A stretch of 64,000 bases of DNA from Bacteroidetes bacterium UBA4414 (GCA_002389765.1 DGQM01000011.1:1-64000), one strand, 5' to 3'; counted from the stretch's first letter, positions 35,216 through 43,761 are shown. The notes: generated from the letters alone by a model not told the origin. Program-made: numbers and translations.

Positions 35216-36802
35216 ATGAAATACCTATTAACATTTGCCCTTGCTATTCTACTAACAGCAACATCATTATTCGCGCAACCAATTGTTACTTACAGCACAG
35301 AAACCTTTCCTGAATCTACTGCTGGCGAAGGAGTTATGTTCCTTAAAAATGGAAATACCGTATGGATTTCCTTGCAAGGGTGGAAAATACATACCAGAGT
35401 CTATAACAACGACCACAAACTAATTGTAAATGAGAGTGCAGAATATAAAAACCTATTTAAAGAAACTGATGGAAACTCGCCGTCGCTAACCCACACGTTC
35501 AGGTCGGGAGAGAATATAGTCTTGCTAATGGAATCAAAAACCAACTGCTTGATGGGAGGATATGTGAGTTGTGTAAAACATCTATACCGAGTTATCATCA
35601 ATTCAAACACAGGGAAAATAATACTTACTGATAAGCCGGGACAACTGGAAAAAGTAAAAGGACTGGGTTATACATTAGGAGAAATGGTATTCAATGATAT
35701 ATATGTTGCAAACGACCCTGTAACAGATAATTATGCAATTCTATTTTTTAACGGCTATACCAACGACAATCCGGATAGAATACGAACCCAAATCTTCAAC
35801 CCCGATGGAAAAATCATCAAACAAGCTTCGTTGAAATCTCACGCAATCGACTGGAAGAACGTCCATTTCGATGGTTTTACGATGCATAACAATAATGTTT
35901 ACATCGCTACAAACCAATATAACCCTAAGGAAAAGAAAAGCTTCAACGTACCGCTATACATATCAGCTTTGCGCGATGGTGCAGACACATTTGAATCAAA
36001 GGAACTCACAAATAGTCCATTCACAATACAATCAGGATGCACATTAGCATATCACCCGCAAAACAATACACTTTACTTACTAAGCACAAGCATCGTTGAC
36101 AAGAAAATGAAAATAACACTTGCTGGTGGTAATACAGACGTTTATTACGACTCATACTTGTATACTATTGATCCGAATACATTATCTGCAACATCTTTCA
36201 CTCCTCTACGCTTTGACGCTGTGAATCAATATGCTAAGAAGGCGTTCAAAAACAATGGATTCTTTGGAATAAAACCTGAAATTAACCTGAACAACGATGC
36301 TACTGTCACAATGACACCTAGAGAAGAATACTCTATCTCTAATAATCTTGGTGGCAATAGTTTTCAAGCAAACTACATAACGTCTTTAGGCATAGCACAG
36401 TACGATAAAAACAGCAAAGAGATTGGCGGTTATGCAATCAAAGTACGAGAACATTCACGCGCATTCACATATGCCTTAGCCAGAGAGTCTTACTACAGCT
36501 ATAAATATATTAATACAGGCGCATCTCAATACGTGATATTAAACGATCTGGTTGAAAACTTTGATATCCCTGAAGCTAATAAACCTCACAGTATTACAAC
36601 TATATCAGACGCTCACTGCATACTATATACTATACAAGACGGCAAAATCTCCAAGAGCTACCTCTTTGGGAAACCAGAAAATCCTAAAGAAGGTAATTTT
36701 GCATCTATCAATACTATTGCAAAGGACGACAACAATACAGTTGCACTAATAAAAATAAACGGAAAAACGGAACAGGCTCAGGTCGTTTGGATAAAGCTAT
36801 AA
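35216..36802 (+). CDS. Exported protein of unknown function (528 aa)
   Basis: Start at ATG 35216 rather than the TTG one codon before. Signal peptide 1-21 (MKYLLTFALAILLTATSLFAQ). The mature chain is beta-rich with about six units containing NNxxYIA, NNTLYLL or YDKNSKEIGG-like strands, compatible with a propeller (WD40/YVTN-like), but I see no defined family motif. No T9SS sorting tail (it ends AQVVWIKL), so it is probably periplasmic. A -7-like TATCTTAG lies at 35176-35183. Less GC-rich than neighbours. Confidence 0.7.
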   Translation: MKYLLTFALAILLTATSLFAQPIVTYSTETFPESTAGEGVMFLKNGNTVWISLQGWKIHTRVYNNDHKLIVNESAEYKNLFKETDGNSPSLTHTFRSGENIVLLMESKTNCLMGGYVSCVKHLYRVIINSNTGKIILTDKPGQLEKVKGLGYTLGEMVFNDIYVANDPVTDNYAILFFNGYTNDNPDRIRTQIFNPDGKIIKQASLKSHAIDWKNVHFDGFTMHNNNVYIATNQYNPKEKKSFNVPLYISALRDGADTFESKELTNSPFTIQSGCTLAYHPQNNTLYLLSTSIVDKKMKITLAGGNTDVYYDSYLYTIDPNTLSATSFTPLRFDAVNQYAKKAFKNNGFFGIKPEINLNNDATVTMTPREEYSISNNLGGNSFQANYITSLGIAQYDKNSKEIGGYAIKVREHSRAFTYALARESYYSYKYINTGASQYVILNDLVENFDIPEANKPHSITTISDAHCILYTIQDGKISKSYLFGKPENPKEGNFASINTIAKDDNNTVALIKINGKTEQAQVVWIKL

Positions 36803-37081
36803 GGCATTTATGCTAATTTATTCGAGGCTGTATAGAAATACTAAAAAAGAACCCTCTATAGAGCACTATCTAAGCACAGCTGCCACCTGCGCAACCAATG
36901 TCTCTACAACAATCAACGCTTTAACACTAATTAACGCTACAAAAGTCCCTTACTGTAAAGGGACAGCCTTAGCATCGCAAATAATTCTACAAAGCTTTAA
37001 CAATAGAAATGCCGCACCAATAGCTGTGCGGCATAGTTTTGTGTCTTAATACCAATTTCATCAACACTAAAATCGACAGCA
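36803..37081. other. Intergenic region with two hairpins
   Basis: Hairpin GTCCCTT/AAGGGAC (36945-36951 with 36958-36964) and a stronger 9-bp hairpin (37009-37017 with 37026-37034) followed by AGTTTTGTG, a likely terminator of the 528-aa gene. A reading frame crossing both hairpins is not believed to be a gene. Confidence 0.55.
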
Positions 37082-37411
37082 ATGAAAAAACTGAAAATGT
37101 TATTCCTCGCATCTGCATGTATGTTTGCCATATCATCTTGCGGAGACGACCACACGACTGCCGAAGAAGCAGGTGCAGCTATTGATGCGAAAGTAGACAC
37201 TGCAAAAGCCAACATGGACGCAGCTGCTGCAAATGCAGAACAGAAAATGGACGAAGCAGGCCAAAAAGTAGAAGACGCTGCCAGCAATGCAGCAGCTACT
37301 GTAGAAAATGCTGCTGAAAAAACAGGCGAAGCCGTAAAAGACGGTGCTGCAAAAGCTGCGGGCAAAGTAGAAGATGCTGCTAAGAAAACGAAAGAAGAAC
37401 TAAAGAAATAA
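37082..37411 (+). CDS. Small Ala/Lys/Glu-rich helical lipoprotein
   Basis: 109 aa. Signal peptide with lipobox ISSC (Cys20). The mature part is one long Ala-rich amphipathic helix with ~11-residue repeats (AAANAEQKMDEAG, KVEDAASNAAA, GKVEDAAKKTKEE), like LEA or YtxH-type stress proteins. It is probably anchored in the envelope and may act in membrane or desiccation stress; that is inferred from composition only. It ends at a strong bidirectional terminator shared with paralogue P1. Confidence 0.8.
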   Translation: MKKLKMLFLASACMFAISSCGDDHTTAEEAGAAIDAKVDTAKANMDAAAANAEQKMDEAGQKVEDAASNAAATVENAAEKTGEAVKDGAAKAAGKVEDAAKKTKEELKK

Positions 37412-37439
37412 TTGCCCCCTCTCACAAGAGAACAAACAA

Positions 37440-37474
37440 AGATGGCGCACTATGCAGTGCGCCATCTTCTTTTA
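37440..37474. terminator. Bidirectional terminator (lipoprotein / P1)
   Basis: Perfect 12-bp stem (37440-37451 with 37456-37467), ATGC loop, T-rich on both exits. Confidence 0.9.
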
Positions 37475-37497
37475 TATCCTAATTATACAGAGCTATA

Positions 37498-38046
37498 TTA
37501 AAGTTGTGTAGCAGTGTAAACTACATCTACAGTGTAAGTACCTGCAGGGTATGCGAAGCCAGGAGTTGCATTGTACATTACGCTGAATGTTTGGTTGCCA
37601 CCATTGTTTGCGTTAGTTATCAGGTTAGCAGCAGTTGATGTAAGACCGCTATAAGCTGATGCACTGAACGGAGAAGCAATAGCACCACCTGTTGCGTTTG
37701 CACTTACTTTCAGTGCCAGCACACCAGATACAGGCATTACAGGAGCTGGTGTTGTAGTACCTGTGTATGTAAAGTTTGTGTTGTTAGTTTTAACAGTAAC
37801 ACCGAATTTTTTGTTAGAACGTACTTTCAGTTCTTGTGCAGATGATGCAACACCATTTGCATAATCGTTAACTGTGTTGAAAGCCAGGTTAACAGCAGCA
37901 CCTGTAGCTGTAGTAGATCCTGTAAAAGTCAACTCGATTGCGTTGCTTAGGTTCAGGTTAACTGTTTGAGTAGCTGTAGAAGCAACTTGTGCTTTTGCTG
38001 CGATACCAGAGATTGCCAGAGCTACGATTGCGATTACTTTTTTCAT
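37498..38046 (-). CDS. Small secreted beta-sandwich paralogue P1
   Basis: 182 aa from ATG 38046 (MKKVIAIVALAISG); an upstream in-frame ATG at 38106 lies close to the -7 box. Signal peptide ends AAKAQ (residue ~20). The mature ~160 aa share with P2-P11 the motifs TATQTVNLNLSNAIELTFTG, VNDYANGV, ELKVRSNKKFGVTVK, PVMPV, and a C-terminal signature of about 25 residues that includes TFSVMY, PGF and PAGTY and ends VYTATQ. Alternating hydrophobic strands indicate a beta-sandwich; the end recalls DUF4402/pilus-subunit-like surface proteins, but no family is certain. No T9SS tail. Promoter carries the 11-bp phased operator. Confidence 0.75.
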   Translation of the reverse strand: MKKVIAIVALAISGIAAKAQVASTATQTVNLNLSNAIELTFTGSTTATGAAVNLAFNTVNDYANGVASSAQELKVRSNKKFGVTVKTNNTNFTYTGTTTPAPVMPVSGVLALKVSANATGGAIASPFSASAYSGLTSTAANLITNANNGGNQTFSVMYNATPGFAYPAGTYTVDVVYTATQL

Positions 38047-38095
38047 TTTGATTTTGTTTGATTTGTTTTGGTTAATGTTTGTTTGTTTGATGATG

Positions 38096-38103
38096 CAAAG
38101 ATG
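38096..38103 (-). promoter_or_regulatory. -7 element of P1
   Basis: CATCTTTG on the minus strand, about 44 nt leader. 39 bp downstream of the operator at 38142. Confidence 0.6.
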
Positions 38104-38141
38104 CAACGCGAAATGCCCATTTGACGAAAAAATGAGCCTCC

Positions 38142-38179
38142 TTAACCCTGCCTTTGCAATCGGTTAACGGACGATTAAC
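38142..38179 (-). promoter_or_regulatory. 11-bp phased operator of P1
   Basis: Plus-strand TTAAC 38142, TTTGC 38153, TTAAC 38164, TTAAC 38175: four direct repeats at exact 11-bp steps (GTTAA in the direction of transcription). Confidence 0.65.
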
Positions 38180-38294
38180 ATCCACACTACCAATAAAATC
38201 ACAAAACATTGATTTTCAATTACTTAAACCAAAATCAACCCATCCTGCAAATCATTAACAAATACCATCATTTTCGGCATTTCTACCCCAAAAA

Positions 38295-38840
38295 CTACAT
38301 TTGCGTAGCCGTATAGATAACATTTGTAGTATATACCCCCGCCGGAAAAGCGAAGCCCGGTGTTACCCTGTATACGATTGTAAAGTTCTGATCTCCCCCA
38401 TTTACCCCATAATACAGAAAGCCCCAGTCGTACTGATCGATATAATCATATCTGTTGTTCACCCAGCTCCAGCCACCTGTATTGTTTTGTATCATCTTGA
38501 AGTACAGAACACTACCTACATACATTTGTGGTGCAGGCACCGCACTACCCGAATAGCTGAAGTATGCGCTGTTTGATTTTACAGAAATCATAAACGTCTT
38601 GTTCGACCTTACTCTCATTTGTATCGGCGCGCTTTCCAATCCGTTTGCATAATCATTTACCGTACTGAAGCTGAAGTTCACCTGTGCACCTGTAGCACTA
38701 TTGTTGGCTACAAATGTTATATCAATGGCGTCTGTCAGATTCAGGTTGGTAGTTTGTGTTGCAGTGGATGATGGATTCTGGGCCCTTACAGCCGCCGCCA
38801 GCAGTACCAGAACAGCAGTGAACAGTAAGATTTTTTTCAT
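38295..38840 (-). CDS. Small secreted beta-sandwich paralogue P2 (divergent)
   Basis: 181 aa. Signal peptide MKKILLFTAVLVLLAAAVRAQ. Keeps the family frame (TATQTTNLNLTDAIDITF, VNDYANGLES, RVRSNKTFMISVKS, PAGVYTTNVIYTATQM) but replaces the TGG-PFSA loop with an aromatic insert (GGWSWVNNRYDYIDQYDWGF), which could change binding. Neither the phased operator nor a clear -7 box is upstream; it may be read from the P3 transcript or its own weak promoter. Confidence 0.72.
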   Translation of the reverse strand: MKKILLFTAVLVLLAAAVRAQNPSSTATQTTNLNLTDAIDITFVANNSATGAQVNFSFSTVNDYANGLESAPIQMRVRSNKTFMISVKSNSAYFSYSGSAVPAPQMYVGSVLYFKMIQNNTGGWSWVNNRYDYIDQYDWGFLYYGVNGGDQNFTIVYRVTPGFAFPAGVYTTNVIYTATQM

Positions 38841-38884
38841 TGTGTGTTTTTATTTGTTTTGAAAAGCCCTTGATGTTAGTATTA

Positions 38885-38916
38885 AAGAAGAGTGCTTTAC
38901 AAAGCACCCTTCTTTT
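38885..38916 (-). terminator. Terminator of P3
   Basis: Long hairpin: AAGAAGAGTGCTTT with AAAGCAC(C)CTTCTT, immediately past the P3 stop in minus orientation. Confidence 0.65.
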
Positions 38917-38936
38917 TATTAAAGCGTAGAGAGAGA

Positions 38937-39488
38937 CTACAGTTGAGTAGCTGTGTAAACTACATCTACAGTGTATGTACCTGCAGGGTAAGTAAAGCCC
39001 GGAGTCGCTTCATACATTACGCTGAATGTTTGGTTACCACCGTTCAAACCATTGCTGATCAGGTTTGCTGCTGTTGCAGAAAGACCATTGTATGCAGTTG
39101 CGCTGAATGGAGTAGCGATAGTACCACCTGTACCGTTTGCACTTACTTTCAGGCCCAGCACACCACTTACAGGCATTGAAGGAGCAGGTGTTGTAGAACC
39201 TGTGTAAGAGAAGTTTGCTGCGCTTGTTTTTACTGATACACCAAATTTTTTGTTAGAACGTACTTTCAGTTGTTGTGCTGCAGATTCTACACCGTTTGCG
39301 TAGTCGTTAACTGTGTTGAAAGCCAGATTTACAGCTGCACCTGTTGCAGAGTTGTTGCCTGTGAACGTCAACTCGATTGCGTTGCTCAGGTTCAGGTTAA
39401 CTGTTTGTGTAGCTGTAGATGATACGCTCTGTGCTTTAGAAGCGAAACCTACGATTGAAAGTGCTGCGATTGCGATTACTTTTTTCAT
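38937..39488 (-). CDS. Small secreted beta-sandwich paralogue P3
   Basis: 183 aa. Signal peptide MKKVIAIAALSIVGFASKAQ. Distinctive residues SAQSVSST and TGNNSATG; its 3' half (ATPFSATAYNGLSATAANL to the end) is almost identical to P4. Long leader (~138 nt) carries the covarying hairpin at 39560-39575. Promoter TATGTTTG at 39632-39639. Confidence 0.75.
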   Translation of the reverse strand: MKKVIAIAALSIVGFASKAQSVSSTATQTVNLNLSNAIELTFTGNNSATGAAVNLAFNTVNDYANGVESAAQQLKVRSNKKFGVSVKTSAANFSYTGSTTPAPSMPVSGVLGLKVSANGTGGTIATPFSATAYNGLSATAANLISNGLNGGNQTFSVMYEATPGFTYPAGTYTVDVVYTATQL

Positions 39489-39559
39489 TGTGTTGTTTTG
39501 TTTTTTGTTTTGTTAATTGATGAATGTTTGTGTTATTTATTACTTGTTTGTTTTGCCTG

Positions 39560-39575
39560 TCTACCGTCAGGTAGA
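39560..39575 (-). repeat. Leader hairpin of P3
   Basis: TCTACC-GTCA-GGTAGA. The P8 leader has CCTGCC-GTCA-GGCAGG, so two base pairs changed on both arms. Confidence 0.6.
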
Positions 39576-39631
39576 TTTGTTTGCTGCCTTACGGGGCTGC
39601 GGTGTGTTATTGTTTGTTTGTTTTGATAATG

Positions 39632-39639
39632 CAAACATA
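39632..39639 (-). promoter_or_regulatory. -7 element of P3
   Basis: Exact TATGTTTG on the minus strand. Upstream at 39665-39676 lies ACTAA-CA-TTAGT, then a degenerate phased repeat with TTAAC 39700 and TTTAC 39711. Confidence 0.65.
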
Positions 39640-39732
39640 CATCCGCAAATGCCCCTTCCACATCACTAACATTAGTAGTTATTGCTACTAACTATGTGGT
39701 TAACAAGTCGTTTACAAATCATTTGCTGTAAT

Positions 39733-39762
39733 AAAAAAGCGCCGCAATGCGACGCTTTTATT
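39733..39762 (-). terminator. Terminator of P4
   Basis: On the minus strand AAAAGCGTCGC-ATT-GCGGCGCTTTTTT with one G-U pair and a T-run. Confidence 0.8.
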
Positions 39763-39783
39763 TCATTCTCACTCTTATCAATA

Positions 39784-40332
39784 TTAGATTTGAGTAGCTG
39801 TATATACTACATCTACAGTGTATGTACCAGCAGGGTAAGTGAAACCGGGTGTTGCTTCATACATTACGCTGAATGTTTGGTTACCACCGTTCAAACCATT
39901 GCTTATCAGGTTTGCTGCTGTTGCAGAAAGACCATTGTATGCAGTTGCACTGAATGGAGTAGCAATAGTACCACCAGTACCATTTGCACTTACTTTAAGG
40001 CCCAAAACACCAACTACGGGCATTACAGGAGCTGGTGTAGTAGAACCGGTGTATGTGAAGCTAGCTGCGTTTGATTTTACAGTTACACCAAATTTTTTGT
40101 TAGAACGTACTTTCAGTTCCTGTGCTGCAGATGTTACACCATTTGCATAGTCGTTAACGGTGTTGAAAGCCAAGTTAACGGCTGCACCTGTTGCAGTACC
40201 CGATCCTGTGAAAGTCAACTCGATTGCGTTGCTCAGATTCAGGTTAACTGTCTGAGTAGCTGTAGATGAAACTTGCGCTTTTGAAGCGAAACCTACGATT
40301 GACATTGCTGCGATTGCGATTACTTTTTTCAT
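39784..40332 (-). CDS. Small secreted beta-sandwich paralogue P4
   Basis: 182 aa. Signal peptide MKKVIAIAAMSIVGFASKAQ. Residues 1-86 are identical to those of P8; residues from ~125 onward match P3. P4 thus shares halves with two different neighbours. Leader ~157 nt with hairpin 40401-40416. Confidence 0.75.
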   Translation of the reverse strand: MKKVIAIAAMSIVGFASKAQVSSTATQTVNLNLSNAIELTFTGSGTATGAAVNLAFNTVNDYANGVTSAAQELKVRSNKKFGVTVKSNAASFTYTGSTTPAPVMPVVGVLGLKVSANGTGGTIATPFSATAYNGLSATAANLISNGLNGGNQTFSVMYEATPGFTYPAGTYTVDVVYTATQI

Positions 40333-40400
40333 TGTTGTTTTGTTTTTTGTTTTGTTAATTGATAAATGTTTGTGTTTAAATTTTTTGTTTGTTTTGCCTG

Positions 40401-40416
40401 TCTACCGTCAGGTAGA
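40401..40416 (-). repeat. Leader hairpin of P4
   Basis: TCTACC-GTCA-GGTAGA, as in P3, with the same flanking leader sequence. Confidence 0.6.
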
Positions 40417-40494
40417 TTTGTTTGCTGCCTTACGGGGCTGCGGTGTTTTTTTTATTTGTTTTGTTTGTGTTGTTGTTTGTTTGTTTTGATAATG

Positions 40495-40502
40495 CAAACA
40501 TA
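40495..40502 (-). promoter_or_regulatory. -7 element of P4
   Basis: Exact TATGTTTG. Upstream CACTA-ACTA-TAGTG (40528-40541 region) and TTAAC at 40562. Confidence 0.6.
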
Positions 40503-40705
40503 CACCCGCCAACGCCCCTGTCACATCACTAACTATAGTGGTTTTATTACTATTTATTTGCTTAACAATCAATTCGCAATCAACACTTTAGCCAGACGTT
40601 TAACGACATGTAGCAGAGCAATCAGAATCATTCAACAGCATCAAACCTGTGCTAGCAGCCAACCGGTTCTCAACAAAAAAACAGCCGCAGTATCACCATA
40701 AAAAA

Positions 40706-40867
40706 AGAGCGCCTGAAAAGACGCTCTGTATACATATAGAGGATATAAAAAACTTATTGGGTAGCATCCCGAGGCATTTAATAATCAGCCTTTTCTGATG
40801 CAATACAAACATACGTCAGCCACCCCGCCCTGCACATCCCTAGTTTTAGGGATATTAGTCCCTTAAC
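40706..40867 (-). ncRNA. Orphan P-type promoter with short transcript and terminator
   Basis: TATGTTTG on the minus strand at 40806-40813, TCCCTA-GTTT-TAGGGA upstream, and TTAAC at 40863, which sits on the same 11-bp lattice (50 bp from the -7). Only ~95 nt downstream is an AGAGCGTC/GGCGCTCT hairpin with seven Ts (~40703-40728), with no ORF between. Either the relic of a deleted paralogue or a small RNA. Confidence 0.45.
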
Positions 40868-40894
40868 AAAAAAAAGGCACCACGAAGGTGCCTT
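40864..40894 (-). terminator. Terminator of P5
   Basis: Minus-strand AAGGCACC-TTCGT-GGTGCCTT and eight Ts. Confidence 0.9.
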
Positions 40895-40918
40895 GTTACA
40901 TATGTTGAAGGATAAGAA

Positions 40919-41467
40919 TTAAAGCTGAGTAGCAGTATAAACTACGTCTACTGTGTAAGTACCTGCAGGATAAGCGAAACCAGGTGTAGCATTGTACTGA
41001 ATGCTGAATGTTTGGTTACCACCGTTGTTACAGTTTGTCAACAGGTTTTGTGCAGTTGCACCCAGATCAGCATACGCTGTTGCGCTGAATGGAGTAGCAA
41101 TAGTACCACCTGTTGCGTTCGCAGGAACACGCAGGTCAAGAACACCAGCTACTGGCATTACAGGAGCAGGAGTTGTTGTACCTGTATAAGAGAAGTTTGC
41201 GTTATTAGTTTTTACAGTTACACCGAATTTTTTGTTTGAGCGTACTTTCAGTTCTTGGTTAGATGAGCTAACACCGTTTGCATAGTCATTAACTGTATTG
41301 AAAGCCAGGTTAACTGCAGCACCTGTAGCAGTAGTAGACCCTGTGAAAGTCAACTCGATTGCGTTGCTCAGGTTCAGGTTAACTGTTTGAGTAGCTGTTG
41401 AAGCAACTTGTGCTTTTGCTGCGATACCAGAGATTGCCAGTGCTACGATTGCGATTACTTTTTTCAT
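40919..41467 (-). CDS. Small secreted beta-sandwich paralogue P5
   Basis: 182 aa. N-terminal half close to P1 (MKKVIAIVALAISGIAAKAQ, TGSTTATG). Middle differs (VLDLRVPANATGG, YADLGATAQNLLTNCNNGG) and brings a single Cys, as in P8 and P10, that could form an intermolecular disulfide. Carries the intact phased operator. Confidence 0.75.
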   Translation of the reverse strand: MKKVIAIVALAISGIAAKAQVASTATQTVNLNLSNAIELTFTGSTTATGAAVNLAFNTVNDYANGVSSSNQELKVRSNKKFGVTVKTNNANFSYTGTTTPAPVMPVAGVLDLRVPANATGGTIATPFSATAYADLGATAQNLLTNCNNGGNQTFSIQYNATPGFAYPAGTYTVDVVYTATQL

Positions 41468-41535
41468 TGTGTTTGTTTTTTAATTTGATTTTGTTTGATG
41501 AATGATTGTTTGTTTTGTTTGTTCGTTTGATGATG

Positions 41536-41543
41536 CAAAGATG
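41536..41543 (-). promoter_or_regulatory. -7 element of P5
   Basis: CATCTTTG on the minus strand, leader ~63 nt. Confidence 0.6.
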
Positions 41544-41581
41544 GGGGCAAGCGTGCTCCTTTTGCAAATTATCAGGCCATG

Positions 41582-41619
41582 TTAACGCCGGTTTAGCAAC
41601 CGGTTAACGCTTGATTAAC
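41582..41619 (-). promoter_or_regulatory. 11-bp phased operator of P5
   Basis: Plus-strand TTAAC 41582, TTAGC 41593, TTAAC 41604, TTAAC 41615; first repeat 39 bp from the -7 box. Confidence 0.65.
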
Positions 41620-41677
41620 AAGCCCTCTCCTCTCTTTTTCACCTTTACGACCAATCATAGCGTGGTAATCTTTAAAA

Positions 41678-41704
41678 GAAAGTGCCCGTGTTTCGGGCAC
41701 TTTC
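41678..41704 (-). terminator. Terminator of P6
   Basis: GAAAGTGCCCG/CGGGCACTTTC stem; minus-strand exit TTTTAAAG. Confidence 0.8.
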
Positions 41705-41751
41705 ACCCACTAACCATTACAAAAACCACCTACTATGAAAACGATATTGAA

Positions 41752-42300
41752 TTATTGTTGAGTAGCAGTATAAACTACATCTACTGTGTATGTACCTGCA
41801 GGGTATGTGAAGCCAGGAGTTGCATTGTACATTACGCTGAATGTTTGGTTACCGCCGTTCAAACCTGCAGTTATCAGGTTAGCAGCTGTAGCAGTCAAGC
41901 CATTGTAAGCTGTAGCGCTGAATGGAGTAGCAATAGTACCACCTGTACCGTTTGCGCTTACTTTCAGTGCCAGTACGCCAGATACCGGCATTACAGGAGC
42001 TGGTGTTGTAGAACCGGTGTAAGTAAAGTTTGCTGCGTTTGCTTTTACGGTAACGTCGAATTTCTTGTTAGAACGTACTTTCAGTTCCTGTGCTGCTGAT
42101 GCAACACCATTTGCATAGTCGTTAACTGTGTTGAAAGCCAGGTTAACTGCTGCACCTGTTGCAGTACCCGATCCTGTGAAAGTCAATTCGATTGCGTTGC
42201 TCAGATTCAGGTTAACTGTCTGTGTAGCTGTAGATGCAACCTGTGCGTTTGCTGCGAAACCAGAGATTGCTAATGCTGCGATTGCGATTACTTTTTTCAT
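41752..42300 (-). CDS. Small secreted beta-sandwich paralogue P6
   Basis: 182 aa. Signal peptide MKKVIAIAALAISGFAANAQ. Family motifs complete, with the change KKFDVTVKANAANFTYTG and the loop NGLTATAANLITAGLNGG. Leader ~107 nt lacks the CCTGCC hairpin but keeps the GCCTTACGGGGCTGC element. Downstream terminator 41678-41704. Confidence 0.75.
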   Translation of the reverse strand: MKKVIAIAALAISGFAANAQVASTATQTVNLNLSNAIELTFTGSGTATGAAVNLAFNTVNDYANGVASAAQELKVRSNKKFDVTVKANAANFTYTGSTTPAPVMPVSGVLALKVSANGTGGTIATPFSATAYNGLTATAANLITAGLNGGNQTFSVMYNATPGFTYPAGTYTVDVVYTATQQ

Positions 42301-42412
42301 GTTGTTTTGTTTTTTGTTTTGTTAATTGATGAATGTTTGTGTTATTTATTACTTGTTTGTTTTGTTTAGCGCCTTACGGGGCTGCTGTGTTTTTTTGTTT
42401 GTTTTGATAATG

Positions 42413-42420
42413 CAAACATA
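42413..42420 (-). promoter_or_regulatory. -7 element of P6
   Basis: Exact TATGTTTG; upstream ACTA-ACAC-TAGT-like inverted repeat, TTAAC at 42480 and TTTAC at 42491. Confidence 0.6.
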
Positions 42421-42500
42421 CAACCCCAAACACCCCTTCCACATCACTAACACTAGTAGTTTTATCACTAATAGGTTGGTTAACAATTGATTTACAAATG

Positions 42501-43037
42501 CTATTGCTGTGTGGCAGTATATATAACATCTACCGTGTAAACACCGGGTGGATATGCAAAACCCGGCGCTGCATGATATACTACGCTTATATTTTCAGCA
42601 CTACAACGTTCGCCGTTTATTATCAGATTAGCATCACTGTTCTTAATAGTATGATAATTGCGTAGTGAGAACGGCGCGGCAATGGCACCGCAGGTAGTAT
42701 TTTGCAATACACGTATACTCAACACACCATCTACAGGCATAGCCGGTTGTGGCGTAGATGCACCGTTGTAAGTAAAATGCGGTGCTGTAGCCCTGATGAT
42801 AATATCAAACTTTTGCTGAGAGCATACACGCAGTTGCTGCGGGTCTGATACAACCCCTTTTTCAAAATCAGTTGTGTTTTTAAAGGAAAGATGTACTGCA
42901 TTGTTATCTACCCACGATAGCTCTATGGCATTATGCAAATCCAGCTGCACTTGCTGTACCGCATCAGCACCTGCAGATTGTGCTGCTGCATGGCGAAACG
43001 AGATGATGAAAACAAGTAACAAAACAAGTCTTTGCAT
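42501..43037 (-). CDS. Small secreted beta-sandwich paralogue P7 (divergent, Cys-rich)
   Basis: 178 aa. Signal peptide MQRLVLLLVFIISFRHAAAQ. Retains ADAVQQVQLDLHNAIELSWV, QLRVCSQQKFDIIIRA, PAMPVDGVLSIRV and PPGVYTVDVIYTATQQ, but has three Cys (in RVCSQQ, NTTCGA, GERCSA) and lacks the YANGV motif (DFEKGV). Most diverged with P11. No phased operator. Perhaps a cap or adaptor subunit if the family forms fibres; this is speculation. Confidence 0.7.
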   Translation of the reverse strand: MQRLVLLLVFIISFRHAAAQSAGADAVQQVQLDLHNAIELSWVDNNAVHLSFKNTTDFEKGVVSDPQQLRVCSQQKFDIIIRATAPHFTYNGASTPQPAMPVDGVLSIRVLQNTTCGAIAAPFSLRNYHTIKNSDANLIINGERCSAENISVVYHAAPGFAYPPGVYTVDVIYTATQQ

Positions 43038-43108
43038 AAATATCAGGCATTAGCATTTGTTTTGTTTGTACATAAAATTAATCATCTCCACCCCATATAT
43101 GCAAACAA

Positions 43109-43140
43109 AAAAGAGCACACTACACAGTGTGCTCTTTTGC
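43109..43140 (-). terminator. Terminator of P8
   Basis: Perfect 13-bp stem (43109-43121 with 43126-43138), ACAC loop. Confidence 0.9.
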
Positions 43141-43158
43141 ATTATATAAAGGATTGAA

Positions 43159-43707
43159 TTACAGTTGAGTAGCTGTGTAAACTACATCTGTAGTATAAGT
43201 ACCAGCAGGGTAAGCAAAACCCGGAGTAGCTTCATACATTACGCTGAATGTTTGGTTGCCACCGTTATTACAGTTTGTCAACAGGTTAGCTGCAGTTGCA
43301 GAAAGATCATTATAAGCTGATGCGCTGAACGGAGAAGCGATAGCACCACCTGTTGAGTTAGCACTCACTTTCAGTGCCAGTACACCCGCTACAGGCATTA
43401 CAGGAGCTGGTGTTGTAGAACCTGTGTAAGAGAAATTAGCGTTGTTAGTTTTTACAGTTACACCGAATTTCTTGTTAGAACGTACTTTCAGTTCTTGTGC
43501 TGCTGATGTAACACCGTTTGCATAATCGTTAACTGTGTTGAAAGCCAGGTTAACCGCTGCACCTGTTGCAGTACCAGATCCTGTGAAAGTCAATTCGATT
43601 GCGTTGCTCAGATTCAGATTAACTGTCTGAGTAGCTGTAGATGAAACTTGCGCTTTTGAAGCGAAACCTACGATTGACATTGCTGCGATTGCGATTACTT
43701 TTTTCAT
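43159..43707 (-). CDS. Small secreted beta-sandwich paralogue P8 (chimera of P4 and P10)
   Basis: 182 aa from ATG 43707; in-frame codons up to 43869 are leader sequence. Residues 1-86 (through KKFGVTVK) are identical to P4 and residues 87-182 identical to P10, including the Cys-containing NCNNGG loop, so one recombination or gene-conversion junction near codon 86 explains it. Leader contains the hairpin at 43762-43777. Confidence 0.78.
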   Translation of the reverse strand: MKKVIAIAAMSIVGFASKAQVSSTATQTVNLNLSNAIELTFTGSGTATGAAVNLAFNTVNDYANGVTSAAQELKVRSNKKFGVTVKTNNANFSYTGSTTPAPVMPVAGVLALKVSANSTGGAIASPFSASAYNDLSATAANLLTNCNNGGNQTFSVMYEATPGFAYPAGTYTTDVVYTATQL

Positions 43708-43761
43708 TGTTGTTTTGTTTTTTGTTTTGTTAGATAATTTTTTTTTGAAATTTTTTGCCTG

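Noticed and set aside
36810..37049. A 79-codon plus-strand frame
   Set aside because: It crosses two hairpins, one a likely terminator, has no signal or domain, and shows no credible start context.
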